A DNA stretch of 51,646 nt from Roseibium sp. Lineage in GTDB: Bacteria > Pseudomonadota > Alphaproteobacteria > Rhizobiales > Stappiaceae. Of the stretch, positions 8,252 through 15,619 are shown in pieces (positions within the stretch are counted from its first letter, which is position 1; the number at the start of each line of letters is the position of its first letter). The notes under the pieces were generated by a model. It did no database searches. It had not been told where the DNA came from and was given only the letters and a program-made list of their open reading frames with translations. Both the position numbers and the translations under genes were made by a program. The stretch lies in the NCBI GenBank assembly GCA_017643925.1, contig JAEPML010000029.1, positions 1 through 51,646 on the forward strand, read 5' to 3'.

Positions 8252-9316
8252 TTATTTGATTTGGTCCATTTTATAGTAGCCGCTGCCGATGAGGACATCT
8301 TCCCAGTTGGAAGCATCAACCGCGACCGGCTCCAGGAGGTAGGACGGGACGACCTTGACGCCATTGTCATAGGTCTTGGTGTCGTTGATTTCCGGTTCTC
8401 CGCCCTCAAGCAGGGAGTCGACCATTCCGACAGTCACCCGGGCGAGTTCCCGTGTGTCCTTGAAAACGGTCGAATATTGCTCGCCTGCGAGAATGGACTT
8501 TACCGAAGGCACTTCGGAGTCCTGACCGGAAACGATCGGCATCTTCTGGTCGCCTGAACCGTAGCCAACACCCTTGAGCGAGGAGAGAATGCCGATAGAG
8601 AGACCGTCATACGGGCTCAAGGCTCCATGAAGCGGCTTGTCTGTGTAGTGGGCTGACAGCAGGTTGTCCATGCGGGCCTGGGCGACGGCCCCGTCCCAGC
8701 GCAATGTTCCGACAGTGTCCATACCCATCTGGCCGGACTGGATCACGACTGTACCATCGTCGATCAGCGGCTGAAGCACGGACATGGCACCGTCGTAAAA
8801 GAAAAAGGCATTGTTGTCGTCCGGAGAGCCGCCAAACAGTTCCACGTTGTACGGCCCGTCGCCAAAGCGCTCTTTCAATCCGTTGACCAGCGAAGTGGCC
8901 TGCTGAACACCAACCTTGAAGTTGTCGAATGTCGCATAGTAGTCGACGTTGCCGCTATCGCGAATGAGGCGGTCATAAGCGATGACCTTGATCCCTGATG
9001 CGGCTGCGTTCTCCAGGGCGTTGGAAAGCGTCGTGCCGTCGATGGCCGCAATAACCAGAACGTCGACACCCTTGGTGATCATGTTCTCGATTTGAGCAAG
9101 CTGGTTCGGAATGTCATCTTCAGCATATTGCAGGTCAGCGCCGTAGCCCGCGGCAGTGAATTGCTCGACCATCGAGTTGCCGTCGGAAATCCAGCGAGAT
9201 GACGATTTGGTCGGCATTGCGATGCCAATGGTTCCCTTGTCCTCAGCCAGTGCATAGCCGGACAAAAGGGTCGAAGCCGCCGCGAATGCGACAAGCGTCT
9301 TGGTCATGAATTTCAT
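8252..9316 (-). CDS. chvE: Periplasmic multiple sugar-binding protein ChvE
   Basis: A 354-residue periplasmic substrate-binding protein, the same length as Agrobacterium ChvE. The signal peptide is MKFMTKTLVAFAAASTLLSGYALA with an ALA-ED cleavage site. The mature part begins with KGTIGIAMPTKSSSRWISDG, typical of the ChvE/XylF group. It should bind D-galactose, L-arabinose, D-xylose, D-glucose and similar aldoses for GguAB. In Agrobacterium it also signals sugars to VirA; nothing here shows such a role. I chose the ATG at 9316 (SD GGGAGGAACAA directly upstream) over a longer in-frame extension lacking a signal start. It is the first gene of the operon and is transcribed away from gbpR. Confidence 0.93.
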   Translation of the reverse strand: MKFMTKTLVAFAAASTLLSGYALAEDKGTIGIAMPTKSSSRWISDGNSMVEQFTAAGYGADLQYAEDDIPNQLAQIENMITKGVDVLVIAAIDGTTLSNALENAAASGIKVIAYDRLIRDSGNVDYYATFDNFKVGVQQATSLVNGLKERFGDGPYNVELFGGSPDDNNAFFFYDGAMSVLQPLIDDGTVVIQSGQMGMDTVGTLRWDGAVAQARMDNLLSAHYTDKPLHGALSPYDGLSIGILSSLKGVGYGSGDQKMPIVSGQDSEVPSVKSILAGEQYSTVFKDTRELARVTVGMVDSLLEGGEPEINDTKTYDNGVKVVPSYLLEPVAVDASNWEDVLIGSGYYKMDQIK

Positions 9317-9394
9317 TTGTTCCTCCCAGACCGGAAAGCCACCGGTCTCCAATCAGTTCTGGCCAATGGTGCCGGGGTGGAAACTGAAGGGAAA

Positions 9395-9452
9395 AATACA
9401 TGACCGTCAAATTATTATACATTATAAACAGATACCAAAATTAATATGTATT
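9395..9452. promoter_or_regulatory. chvE-gbpR divergent control region with AT-rich inverted repeats
   Basis: The 146 nt between the chvE and gbpR starts end in an AT-rich stretch. AATACAT (9395-9401) and ATGTATT (9446-9452) form an inverted repeat. Between them lies TTATACATTATAA (9415-9427), a palindrome with a 3-nt centre. Such AT-rich interrupted palindromes fit the T-N11-A style of LysR-type operators, and the placement suits GbpR control of chvE with autoregulation. I could not assign -35 and -10 hexamers convincingly. Confidence 0.45.
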
Positions 9453-9462
9453 GGAGAGTTTA

Positions 9463-10413
9463 TTGAGCCTTGATCTCTTGCGGCGTGGCCTCAAAGTTCC
9501 CCATCTCAGGCTAATGGCTGAGCTTGCACGGCAGTCTAAGCTGACCGATGCGGCTTCTGTTCTCGGGATTACCCAGCCCGCAGCGTCGCGGTTGATTTCT
9601 GAAGTGGCCCGGATCACCGATGCCGAGATCTATGTACGCAGTGGCCGTGGAATAGAGCTCACGGATATTGGTGCCAATCTTGCCGAAAGATGCGTCAGGA
9701 TCTTGCAGGAATTCCAGGATGCGGGGCAGGATATCGAGCAATACAAGACCGGTCTTCGTGGGCATGTCAGCATTGGCGCTGTAACGGGCCCGGCGGTGGA
9801 GTATGTCCTGCCTGCCATCCGACATATCCGGCTCAGTTATCCCGAGATCTCGATTTCCGTCGAGATCGGCACCAGCAAGTCGCTGGCACCCATGCTTGAG
9901 GACGGCAGGCTCGATTTCACCTTGAGCCGCGTTCCAGTGGATCTGGATCCGAGACAATTTGATGAACGGCCGCTGCTCAGGGAACCGGCCTGCATGGTTG
10001 CGCGCGTCGATCATCCGCTGACCCGGATCAAGTCGGTCATAGCGCCTGATTTGCTGCTCGGATTCGACTGGGTGCTACCGCCCGTTGGGTCTCCCATCCG
10101 GGCGACGGCAGAACAGGCACTGAGGGACAGGAAACTGCAATTGCCTACCCGGATCCTGACGACATCCTCCTTTCTTTTCACGTTGATCACGATCCAGAAA
10201 ACAAACGCGATCGGACCGGTCGCCCGTTCGGTGGCCGAGAGTTTTGCGTCCGGTTATGAAGGCGCGGCAGGGTCAATCGTGATTCTGCCAGTGGACTTCG
10301 AGCTCTCGGTGGAAACCTATTCTTTCCTGACGCGCCACGGGCAATCCCTGACCCCGGTTTCACGTATCGTTGCGAAGGAAGTAATGAGGGCCGTCACGGA
10401 CAAGTCAAACTAG
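9463..10413 (+). CDS. gbpR: LysR-type regulator GbpR-like (galactose-binding protein regulator)
   Basis: A LysR-family transcription factor of 316 residues. The N-terminal winged helix covers about residues 10-65 (LRLMAELARQSKLTDAASVLGITQPAASRLISEV), and a co-inducer domain of periplasmic-binding-protein fold follows. Its divergent position next to chvE matches gbpR of Agrobacterium, which activates chvE in response to sugars. No ATG is available at the N-terminus. I use the TTG at 9463 because GGAG (9453-9456) lies 6 nt upstream; the TTG at 9451 has no SD. The assignment to GbpR is by locus and family and was not confirmed by alignment. Confidence 0.82.
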   Translation: MSLDLLRRGLKVPHLRLMAELARQSKLTDAASVLGITQPAASRLISEVARITDAEIYVRSGRGIELTDIGANLAERCVRILQEFQDAGQDIEQYKTGLRGHVSIGAVTGPAVEYVLPAIRHIRLSYPEISISVEIGTSKSLAPMLEDGRLDFTLSRVPVDLDPRQFDERPLLREPACMVARVDHPLTRIKSVIAPDLLLGFDWVLPPVGSPIRATAEQALRDRKLQLPTRILTTSSFLFTLITIQKTNAIGPVARSVAESFASGYEGAAGSIVILPVDFELSVETYSFLTRHGQSLTPVSRIVAKEVMRAVTDKSN

Positions 10414-10508
10414 GACCCGGAGCGTCCGATACCGGATGCCGGTACAGACAAGGCGCTTCAGGATCTTCCTTCAGAACGTTTCCTTTACCGGACTCGAAAC
10501 TGCATGCT

Positions 10509-11378
10509 TCAAATGCCGGGCGGTTGGAGGTTTAACCTGTCCTGGAAAACCTGCTGAAAGACAGTCAGGACGTCCTTCTTGCGCGGGTCGCTGCCATGTA
10601 GGCTCAGTATCGCGGTGGGGAGTTTTTTCCATCGCTGAAATCTTTCCGACACCTTCAATCCGTCACCAATGCAGGACAAGCCCAGAACGCTGTAGCCGAC
10701 ACCCGACGCAACTGCACTGCGCACCGACTGAACGCTGTTTGTTGTCAGGATTTCACGAAACGCCATCTTGTTGTCCGCGAGCGCTGCAAGAGCGGCCTGG
10801 CGATAGATGCAAGGGGCGTCCATGAGGCAGACAGGCAATGTCTCTTCTGCCTCGCCTTGCATCCTGTCCTCGCTTTCAGCCCAGACCAGGGGGTCGCTCG
10901 CAAAACCGGTTGAGGTTTGGCTTTCTGGATCATGCAGGGCGACGGCAAGGTCAAGCTTGCCCTGCTGAAGGGCGGTCGACAGGTGAGAACTGAGCCCGAT
11001 CCGAAACGACAGGTCCGCGTCCGGCAAATTGCGCCTTATGGCGGAGAGGATTGCAGGCGTCCTGTGGGGTGCGACATATTCAAGAAACCCGATCCTCAGC
11101 CTGCCCGAAATTGTGGGACCCCGCATTTCGGCCAGAAGGTGTTCGCCGCTTTCAAGCAATGCGATGGCTTTGGGGAGAAGGGTCTTGCCGCGATCCGTCA
11201 GACGGACTTCCTGGTTGTTCCGGACCAGCAATCGACAGTCCAGCTGCTCTTCGAGTTTTCTGATCCGGATGCTGACGGCCGACTGGCTGCGTCCCATCCG
11301 TTCACCCGCAAGGGTAAAATTCCGCGTTTCGGCCACGATGGCGAAACAGCGGAGCAGGTCAAGGTCGATATCCTTCAT
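10509..11378 (-). CDS. LysR-type transcriptional regulator
   Basis: A full-length LysR-family regulator of 289 residues. The DNA-binding segment is at about 5-60 (LLRCFAIVAETRNFTLAGERMGRSQSAVSIRIRKLEEQL), followed by a ligand-binding domain (SGRLRIGFLEYVAPHRTPAILSAI and later). It is divergent from the quinone-oxidoreductase-like gene at 11474, with a 95-nt shared promoter region carrying a palindrome, so it probably controls that gene. Effector unknown. Its 3' end faces gbpR across 95 nt in which I see only a short palindrome TACCGGATGCCGGTA (10430-10444) without a U-tract. Confidence 0.85.
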   Translation of the reverse strand: MKDIDLDLLRCFAIVAETRNFTLAGERMGRSQSAVSIRIRKLEEQLDCRLLVRNNQEVRLTDRGKTLLPKAIALLESGEHLLAEMRGPTISGRLRIGFLEYVAPHRTPAILSAIRRNLPDADLSFRIGLSSHLSTALQQGKLDLAVALHDPESQTSTGFASDPLVWAESEDRMQGEAEETLPVCLMDAPCIYRQAALAALADNKMAFREILTTNSVQSVRSAVASGVGYSVLGLSCIGDGLKVSERFQRWKKLPTAILSLHGSDPRKKDVLTVFQQVFQDRLNLQPPGI

Positions 11379-11381
11379 CTG

Positions 11382-11398
11382 AATTCAAATATCGAATT
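11382..11398. promoter_or_regulatory. Putative LysR operator between the divergent LysR and MDR genes
   Basis: AATTC (11382-11386) and GAATT (11394-11398) form an interrupted palindrome, AATTCAAATATCGAATT. The inner TTC-N7-GAA fits the LysR T-N11-A rule. A looser TTC-N5-GAA copy follows 30 nt downstream at about 11415-11425. The site is 4 nt before the LysR start codon and 76 nt before the MDR start, typical of an autoregulating LysR site. Confidence 0.5.
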
Positions 11399-11473
11399 TA
11401 GAAGATCAAGTAAATTCATTTTGAAAATGTGGCGGCCCACCGCATATTGGCTCCAAAGAGAAGGAGAACGGCC

Positions 11474-12463
11474 ATGAGAGCAATAACCTACGGCAGGTTC
11501 GGGCCGGCACGGGATGTCTTGAAACTGGAAGATGTGCCGACGCCGACGCCCTTGCCGGGAGAAGTCCTGGTTCGCCTGCAGGTTTCGGGCGTGAACCCGT
11601 CCGACAATCGTGCCCGTGCAGGCGGTCGTCCCGGAGTTACGGAACCGCCATTTCCCAAGATCATTCCGCATAGCGACGGATCCGGCATTGTTGAAGCGGT
11701 CGGTGAAGGTGTTTCCAGCACGCGCATCGGCGAACGTGTCTGGATCTGGAACGGCCAATGGCAGCGTGCGTTCGGGACTGCGGCCGAATATATCGCCTTG
11801 CCGCAGGAACAGGCGGTTGCCTTGCCTGATGACGTTTCTTTCGAAGAAGGCGCCATTCTCGGGATCCCTGGGATGACGGCCTGCCATGCTGTTCTGGGTG
11901 GTGGACCGGTCAGGGATCGTATCGTTCTGGTCAGCGGTGGTGCGGGGACCGTTGGGCGTCTTGCCATTCAGGTGGCCACAGCCTCGGGAGCACGGGTGCT
12001 TGCGACCGCGCGGGGTGACAGCGGCATGGAGGCTGCCAGGACCGCTGGTGCCGAAAAGGTCTTCGACTATTCCGATGACACCCTTGCAGAGCAGATACTC
12101 GACTGGACAGACGGTCGTCCGGTGGACCGGATCGTTGAAGTGGAATTCGGCAGGAATGTCGAAACGAATACACGGATAATCGCCGAACGCGGGACGATTG
12201 CAGCATACGGATCCGCGCAGGAGATGACACCCGTCCTGCCCTTCTATCCCTTGATGTTCAAGGCGGTCACGATCGATCTTGTTCTCGTCTATCTCCTGTC
12301 CCGGGAAGAACGAACGGTCACGGTTGATAACCTTACGGGGCTGCTTGAGCGCAGGGCGCTGGATTTTCGGATTTCAGAAGTCTTACGCCTTGAGGAATGC
12401 GCGCGTGCACATGACATTGTTGCCGAGGGAGCCAGGGCCGGTTCAGTGCTTTTGAAGATTTGA
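11474..12463 (+). CDS. Zinc-independent MDR oxidoreductase (quinone oxidoreductase-like)
   Basis: A 329-residue medium-chain dehydrogenase/reductase of the NADPH:quinone oxidoreductase (QOR) group. The N-terminal GroES-like domain contains LQVSGVNPSDNRARAG and HSDGSGIVEAVGEGV. The nucleotide-binding fold carries VLVSGGAGTVGRLAIQVA near residues 150-170. I see no structural-zinc Cys cluster, which fits a QOR-type enzyme reducing quinones or enones. The start ATG at 11474 has AAGGAG at 11461-11466, 7 nt upstream; longer frames upstream are shadows. It is divergent from a LysR gene that is its likely regulator. The physiological substrate is unknown. Confidence 0.85.
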   Translation: MRAITYGRFGPARDVLKLEDVPTPTPLPGEVLVRLQVSGVNPSDNRARAGGRPGVTEPPFPKIIPHSDGSGIVEAVGEGVSSTRIGERVWIWNGQWQRAFGTAAEYIALPQEQAVALPDDVSFEEGAILGIPGMTACHAVLGGGPVRDRIVLVSGGAGTVGRLAIQVATASGARVLATARGDSGMEAARTAGAEKVFDYSDDTLAEQILDWTDGRPVDRIVEVEFGRNVETNTRIIAERGTIAAYGSAQEMTPVLPFYPLMFKAVTIDLVLVYLLSREERTVTVDNLTGLLERRALDFRISEVLRLEECARAHDIVAEGARAGSVLLKI

Positions 12464-12555
12464 GAGCCGGTTGCCTGATTGACCCTTTGGCTCGGTTGAT
12501 CAAAGTCGGCACAACCTGTCTGATAGTCACGAGCAAGCAATCGGGGATTGGTTGA

Positions 12556-13740
12556 ATGAAAGACATAGTCATCACGAGCGCCGCACGTACGGCGATTGGA
12601 AGTTTCGGCGGGTCGCTGAAGGACACCGCGCCTTGTGATCTGGCGGCCACGATTGCCGGCGCAGCCATCGAAAGGGCTGGCTTGCAGGCCGATCAGGTGG
12701 AGCAGGCCTTTTTCGGAAGCGTGATCCATACAGAGCCACGGGACATGTATCTGGCACGTGTCGGCGCACGCCAGGCCGGCGTGCCCGATCATGCTCCGGC
12801 GCTGACCATGAACCGGCTGTGTGGCAGCGGCCTGCAGGCCATCGTGTCCGCGGTCCAGGCCATCAGCATGGGTGACGGCGACGTGACCTTGGCTGGCGGC
12901 GCGGAAAACATGAGCCGGTCCGGATACATGATGCCGTCCGGGCGGTGGGGGCAGCGCATGGGAGACGCCAAGGCCGTCGACATGATGACGGGTGCGCTCC
13001 ACGACCCCTTCGGGATCGGCCACATGGGTGTGACGGCAGAAAACGTGGCTGAGCGCTACGACATCAGCCGTGACCGCCAGGATGCCTTTGCGGTGGAAAG
13101 CCACCGGCGCGCAAGCGAAGCTATCCGGGAAGGACGGTTCAAGGACCAGATCGTGCCGATGACGGTTGGTCGAAGAGGGCGGGAAACAGTCTTTGATACC
13201 GATGAACATGTTCGCCACGAGGCAAAGCTGGAGGACATGGCGGGCCTGCGTCCGGTCTTCAAGAAGGACGGATTGGTAACGGCTGGAAATGCATCGGGCA
13301 TCAATGACGGCGCTGCAGCGCTCATCCTCATGACCTCGGACAAGGCAAGTGAGCTCGGCGTCGCCCCGCTCGCGCGCATTCGTGCCTATGGCATCGCAGG
13401 TGTCGACCCGGCCGTGATGGGCATCGGTCCCGTTCCGGCGATGCAGATCGCGATGAAGAGGGCTGGTATCACGGCCGAAGATCTGGACGTGATTGAATCA
13501 AACGAAGCCTTTGCAGCGCAGGCCTGCGCGGTCAACGATCAATTGGGCTTGCCTTCCGAAAAGGTCAATCCCAATGGCGGCGCGGTCGCACTCGGACATC
13601 CGATCGGAGCCTCCGGTGCGATCCTGATGACAAAACTGGTCCATGAGCTGCGGCGGAAAGATGCTCGGCTGGGCGCTGCCACAATGTGTATTGGTGGCGG
13701 TCAGGGAATTGCGATCATCGTTGAAAACATCGCAGGCTGA
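12556..13740 (+). CDS. Acetyl-CoA C-acyltransferase (thiolase)
   Basis: A 394-residue thiolase II, the usual length. The acyl-accepting Cys89 is in NRLCGSG, the C-terminal GHPIGASGA carries the catalytic His, and CIGGGQG carries the second Cys. It condenses two acetyl-CoA to acetoacetyl-CoA or runs the reverse, and may serve ketone, PHB or fatty-acid metabolism. It begins 92 nt after the MDR gene with no strong terminator between, so co-transcription is possible. No other beta-oxidation or PHB genes are adjacent, so a more specific name such as PhaA or AtoB is not justified. Confidence 0.92.
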   Translation: MKDIVITSAARTAIGSFGGSLKDTAPCDLAATIAGAAIERAGLQADQVEQAFFGSVIHTEPRDMYLARVGARQAGVPDHAPALTMNRLCGSGLQAIVSAVQAISMGDGDVTLAGGAENMSRSGYMMPSGRWGQRMGDAKAVDMMTGALHDPFGIGHMGVTAENVAERYDISRDRQDAFAVESHRRASEAIREGRFKDQIVPMTVGRRGRETVFDTDEHVRHEAKLEDMAGLRPVFKKDGLVTAGNASGINDGAAALILMTSDKASELGVAPLARIRAYGIAGVDPAVMGIGPVPAMQIAMKRAGITAEDLDVIESNEAFAAQACAVNDQLGLPSEKVNPNGGAVALGHPIGASGAILMTKLVHELRRKDARLGAATMCIGGGQGIAIIVENIAG

Positions 13741-13798
13741 AGCCTCAATCCCGCACGGGTTCAATTTGATCCCGTTCAATTGGCAGCAAATATCGAAA

Positions 13799-13823
13799 AC
13801 GGCCCGGCGGTTTGCCGGGCCGT
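13799..13823. terminator. Bidirectional terminator between the convergent thiolase and CMD-like genes
   Basis: A perfect 10-bp GC-rich stem (ACGGCCCGGC 13799-13808, GCCGGGCCGT 13814-13823) with a 5-nt loop lies between the two convergent stop codons. On the minus strand it is followed by GTTTTCG, on the plus strand by AATTC, so it is stronger for the leftward gene. Confidence 0.75.
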
Positions 13824-13829
13824 AATTCG

Positions 13830-14393
13830 TCATGCAGCTGTTTGTGCGGGTTCCCAGGCGAATTTTTGGAACGGCCTGTCAACCGGTGTGTCCGCAAGGT
13901 GGTTGGTGTAATTCGACATCACCTTCTGTGCATATCCGAGCACGACCTCGAGAATGTTCTGTTTTGTATAGCCGGCGTTCAGAAACGCCTGGACCGCAGC
14001 CTCGTCAACATGTCCCCGATCGCGGACGACCCTGAGCGTGAACGTACGCAGGGCTTCGAGTTTTGCGGTCGGCAATGCCGTTTGGTTGCGAAGCGCATTT
14101 GTAACCGCGTCATCGACACCCTCGCTTTTGGCGATCGCCGAATGGGCAGGAACACAATAGTGGCAGCTGTTCTCCACGTTCACCGTCTGCCAGACAACGG
14201 TCAATTCCTCCTTGTCGAAACTCGTCTCCTGAAAAAGTGCGTGAATGCGCTGGTATGCCTCAAGAAGCTGAGGAGATTCCGCCATGACGGCATGGAGGTT
14301 CGGGATCATCCCGAACGCCGCGACAGAATTGGCCAGGAGCGGTTTTGATGCCTCGGGTGCGGTGGTGGCGTCGTGCAGTGTGAACTCGGTCAT
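13830..14393 (-). CDS. Carboxymuconolactone decarboxylase-like (AhpD-fold) protein
   Basis: An all-alpha AhpD/CMD-fold protein of 187 residues. The active-site motif ENSCHYCVPAHS gives Glu75, Cys77, Cys80 and His84, the CxxC arrangement of AhpD-type proteins that reduce peroxides or disulfides; non-catalytic members also exist. The start ATG at 14393 (MTEFTLHDA) has GAGGA 9 nt upstream; a longer frame reaching 14462 would run through the operator region. It is divergent from a TetR regulator, with two palindromes between them, so it is probably the regulator's main target. A redox or detoxification role is inferred. Confidence 0.85.
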   Translation of the reverse strand: MTEFTLHDATTAPEASKPLLANSVAAFGMIPNLHAVMAESPQLLEAYQRIHALFQETSFDKEELTVVWQTVNVENSCHYCVPAHSAIAKSEGVDDAVTNALRNQTALPTAKLEALRTFTLRVVRDRGHVDEAAVQAFLNAGYTKQNILEVVLGYAQKVMSNYTNHLADTPVDRPFQKFAWEPAQTAA

Positions 14394-14450
14394 GTCTTGT
14401 GTCCTCTTCAAGGGGCGGTGCCCGGTTTGACAGGGAGGCATGTAATAAGT

Positions 14451-14466
14451 TTGAGTGATCACTCAA
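14451..14466. promoter_or_regulatory. TetR operator 1 (perfect 16-bp palindrome)
   Basis: TTGAGTGATCACTCAA is a perfect 16-bp palindrome located 58 nt before the CMD-like start and 88 nt before the TetR start. It is the size of a typical TetR-family operator and lies in their shared promoter region. Confidence 0.75.
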
Positions 14467-14474
14467 TAAGGAAT

Positions 14475-14490
14475 TTGAGCAATCACTCAA
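14475..14490. promoter_or_regulatory. TetR operator 2 (near-perfect repeat of operator 1)
   Basis: TTGAGCAATCACTCAA repeats operator 1 with two changed bases in the left half. The two sites are 24 bp apart centre to centre, slightly more than two helical turns, so two regulator dimers could bind side by side. Confidence 0.7.
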
Positions 14491-14554
14491 ACGTGAAGAC
14501 GGTCAGTCAGGAACGCGGCAAGACAAGCGCTGAAACAGTTCCTATCTTGGAGGA

Positions 14555-15151
14555 ATGAAAAGAGCGGACCCCTATAACCGAGACACGGCGCTTGACGCCG
14601 CCATGACCCTATTCTGGCGAAAGGGTTATCACGCTACGTCGCTAAAAGACCTGGAAGCGGCGCTCGACATGAAACCGGGCAGTATCTACGCGGCCTTCAA
14701 AAGCAAGCAGGCCCTGTTTCTGGCCACCCTTGAACGGTATTTTCTCGACAACCGGCAAAGCTTGCGGACAATGGTTGCCGAGCAAGGGTCGCCGCTGGCG
14801 GCGCTGGCCGAATTCATGCGAAAATTCGGCTGTCCGGGTGAAGCGGGACAGAGCAACCAGGCCTGCATGGTCGTGAAAACCATGTTGGATACCACTGAAG
14901 CCGACAAGGTGATTGGCGACGCCGCTCGGGACTATCTGGACCAGATGGGAGACGAATTCACATCCGTGTTCCGGGCTGCGGAACGTGCCGGTGAACTGCC
15001 ACCCGGGGCTGACCCGGATTATCTTGCGCATCGCTACCAGATGAACCTGACCGCGTTGCGGATCGAAGTTCAAAGGGGGCGGAACCAGGCCCATCTGGCA
15101 AGGCTTGCCGAGGATCTTGCCCGGGAACTCGAGGCACTCAGACCGGCTTAG
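14555..15151 (+). CDS. TetR/AcrR family transcriptional regulator
   Basis: A 198-residue TetR regulator. The N-terminal helix-turn-helix is at about 8-52 (DTALDAAMTLFWRKGYHATSLKDLEAALDMKPGSIYAAFKSKQALF), followed by an all-helical ligand domain containing CPGEAGQSNQACMV. The start is forced: an in-frame stop (14531-14533) precedes it and a downstream start would cut the HTH. The SD GGAGG (14549-14553) lies only one base before the ATG, an unusually short spacing. It is divergent from the CMD-like gene and probably represses it and itself through the two palindromes. The inducer is unknown. Confidence 0.88.
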   Translation: MKRADPYNRDTALDAAMTLFWRKGYHATSLKDLEAALDMKPGSIYAAFKSKQALFLATLERYFLDNRQSLRTMVAEQGSPLAALAEFMRKFGCPGEAGQSNQACMVVKTMLDTTEADKVIGDAARDYLDQMGDEFTSVFRAAERAGELPPGADPDYLAHRYQMNLTALRIEVQRGRNQAHLARLAEDLARELEALRPA

Positions 15152-15443
15152 CAGGCATTCTCTCAAAGAAAAACTTTGTCGAATTGACGATGGAGCGGGC
15201 AAGACCCTTCGAGGATTTGCACTCGCTCCAGCGCAAAAGGCGTCGACTTAAGGAAGCGACAGGCGTCGTTGTCGTTCCCGGATCTTGTCGGCGACGCGTC
15301 TGCACCGATAGGTTCGCAATGCCGGACCACGCTAAGACCCAAACCAGAAACCCCATTTCTTTCAGATACTAACACGCTCGGGCGACAAGAGAGTTCTGCA
15401 GCTTTCTCCACCCTCTTCAACCATTCTGGCGCCCAACCTGAAT

Positions 15444-15472
15444 TGAAATAAATTTCACAAAAAGAAATTTCT
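15444..15472. promoter_or_regulatory. Putative SorC-type operator of the kinase/aldolase operon
   Basis: Two short palindromes lie 5 nt apart: TGAAATAAATTTCA (15444-15457) and AGAAATTTCT (15463-15472). TGAAA/TTTCA half-sites resemble operators described for DeoR of Bacillus, a member of the SorC family. A SorC-type regulator is encoded in this operon (19312-20292). The site is just upstream of a candidate promoter, a position suited to control of the whole operon. Confidence 0.45.
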
Positions 15473-15483
15473 ACCAAAAATGT

Positions 15484-15513
15484 TTGACCGCCGGATTGCG
15501 CTGCCCTTATCAC
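15484..15513 (+). promoter_or_regulatory. Candidate promoter of the ABC transporter/kinase/aldolase operon
   Basis: TTGACC at 15484-15489 and TATCAC at 15508-15513 are separated by 18 nt. The -35 is good and the -10 matches four of six bases. It directly follows the palindromes and lies 107 nt before the binding-protein start. The assignment is tentative. Confidence 0.35.
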
Positions 15514-15540
15514 TTCCTCGTCCGGGATAAAAACCGGGCA

Positions 15541-15609
15541 ATGAAATTTCTTGCAACTCTGCTTTGTCTTTGGAAAGCTGTGCTGCAGGATCAGGAGGAG
15601 TTGCTCTAG
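15541..15609 (+). CDS. Possible 22-codon leader peptide
   Basis: A short open frame with ATG at 15541 and TAG at 15607 ends 10 nt before the binding-protein start, and its stop overlaps the region of that gene's SD. It encodes MKFLATLLCLWK followed by an acidic tail. It lies between the candidate promoter and the first gene, so it could be an upstream ORF that couples translation. Against this, no clear SD precedes it and the codons show no run of one amino acid that would suggest attenuation. It may be chance. Confidence 0.25.
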   Translation: MKFLATLLCLWKAVLQDQEELL

Positions 15610-15619
15610 GGAGGAAACT

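Larger units (their letters stand above)
15152..15540. other. Intergenic region upstream of the polyol/sugar operon
   Basis: This 389-nt stretch follows the TetR gene. I find no convincing gene; the open frames have no SD or recognisable product. Its right third becomes A/T-rich and carries two adjacent palindromes and a candidate promoter, listed separately. There is no clear terminator for the TetR gene. Confidence 0.5.

Noticed and set aside
9382..9410. chvE promoter using TTGACG on the minus strand at 9410-9405
   Set aside because: The hexamer 17 nt downstream (TCAGTT) is not a credible -10 element.
10430..10444. Terminator between gbpR and the convergent LysR gene
   Set aside because: Only a 6-bp palindrome with a 3-nt centre and no U-tract on either strand.
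15163..15513. 116-codon minus-strand open frame in the gap before the ABC operon
   Set aside because: No SD, no recognisable motif, low-complexity composition, and it crosses the palindromes and candidate promoter. It is treated as intergenic.
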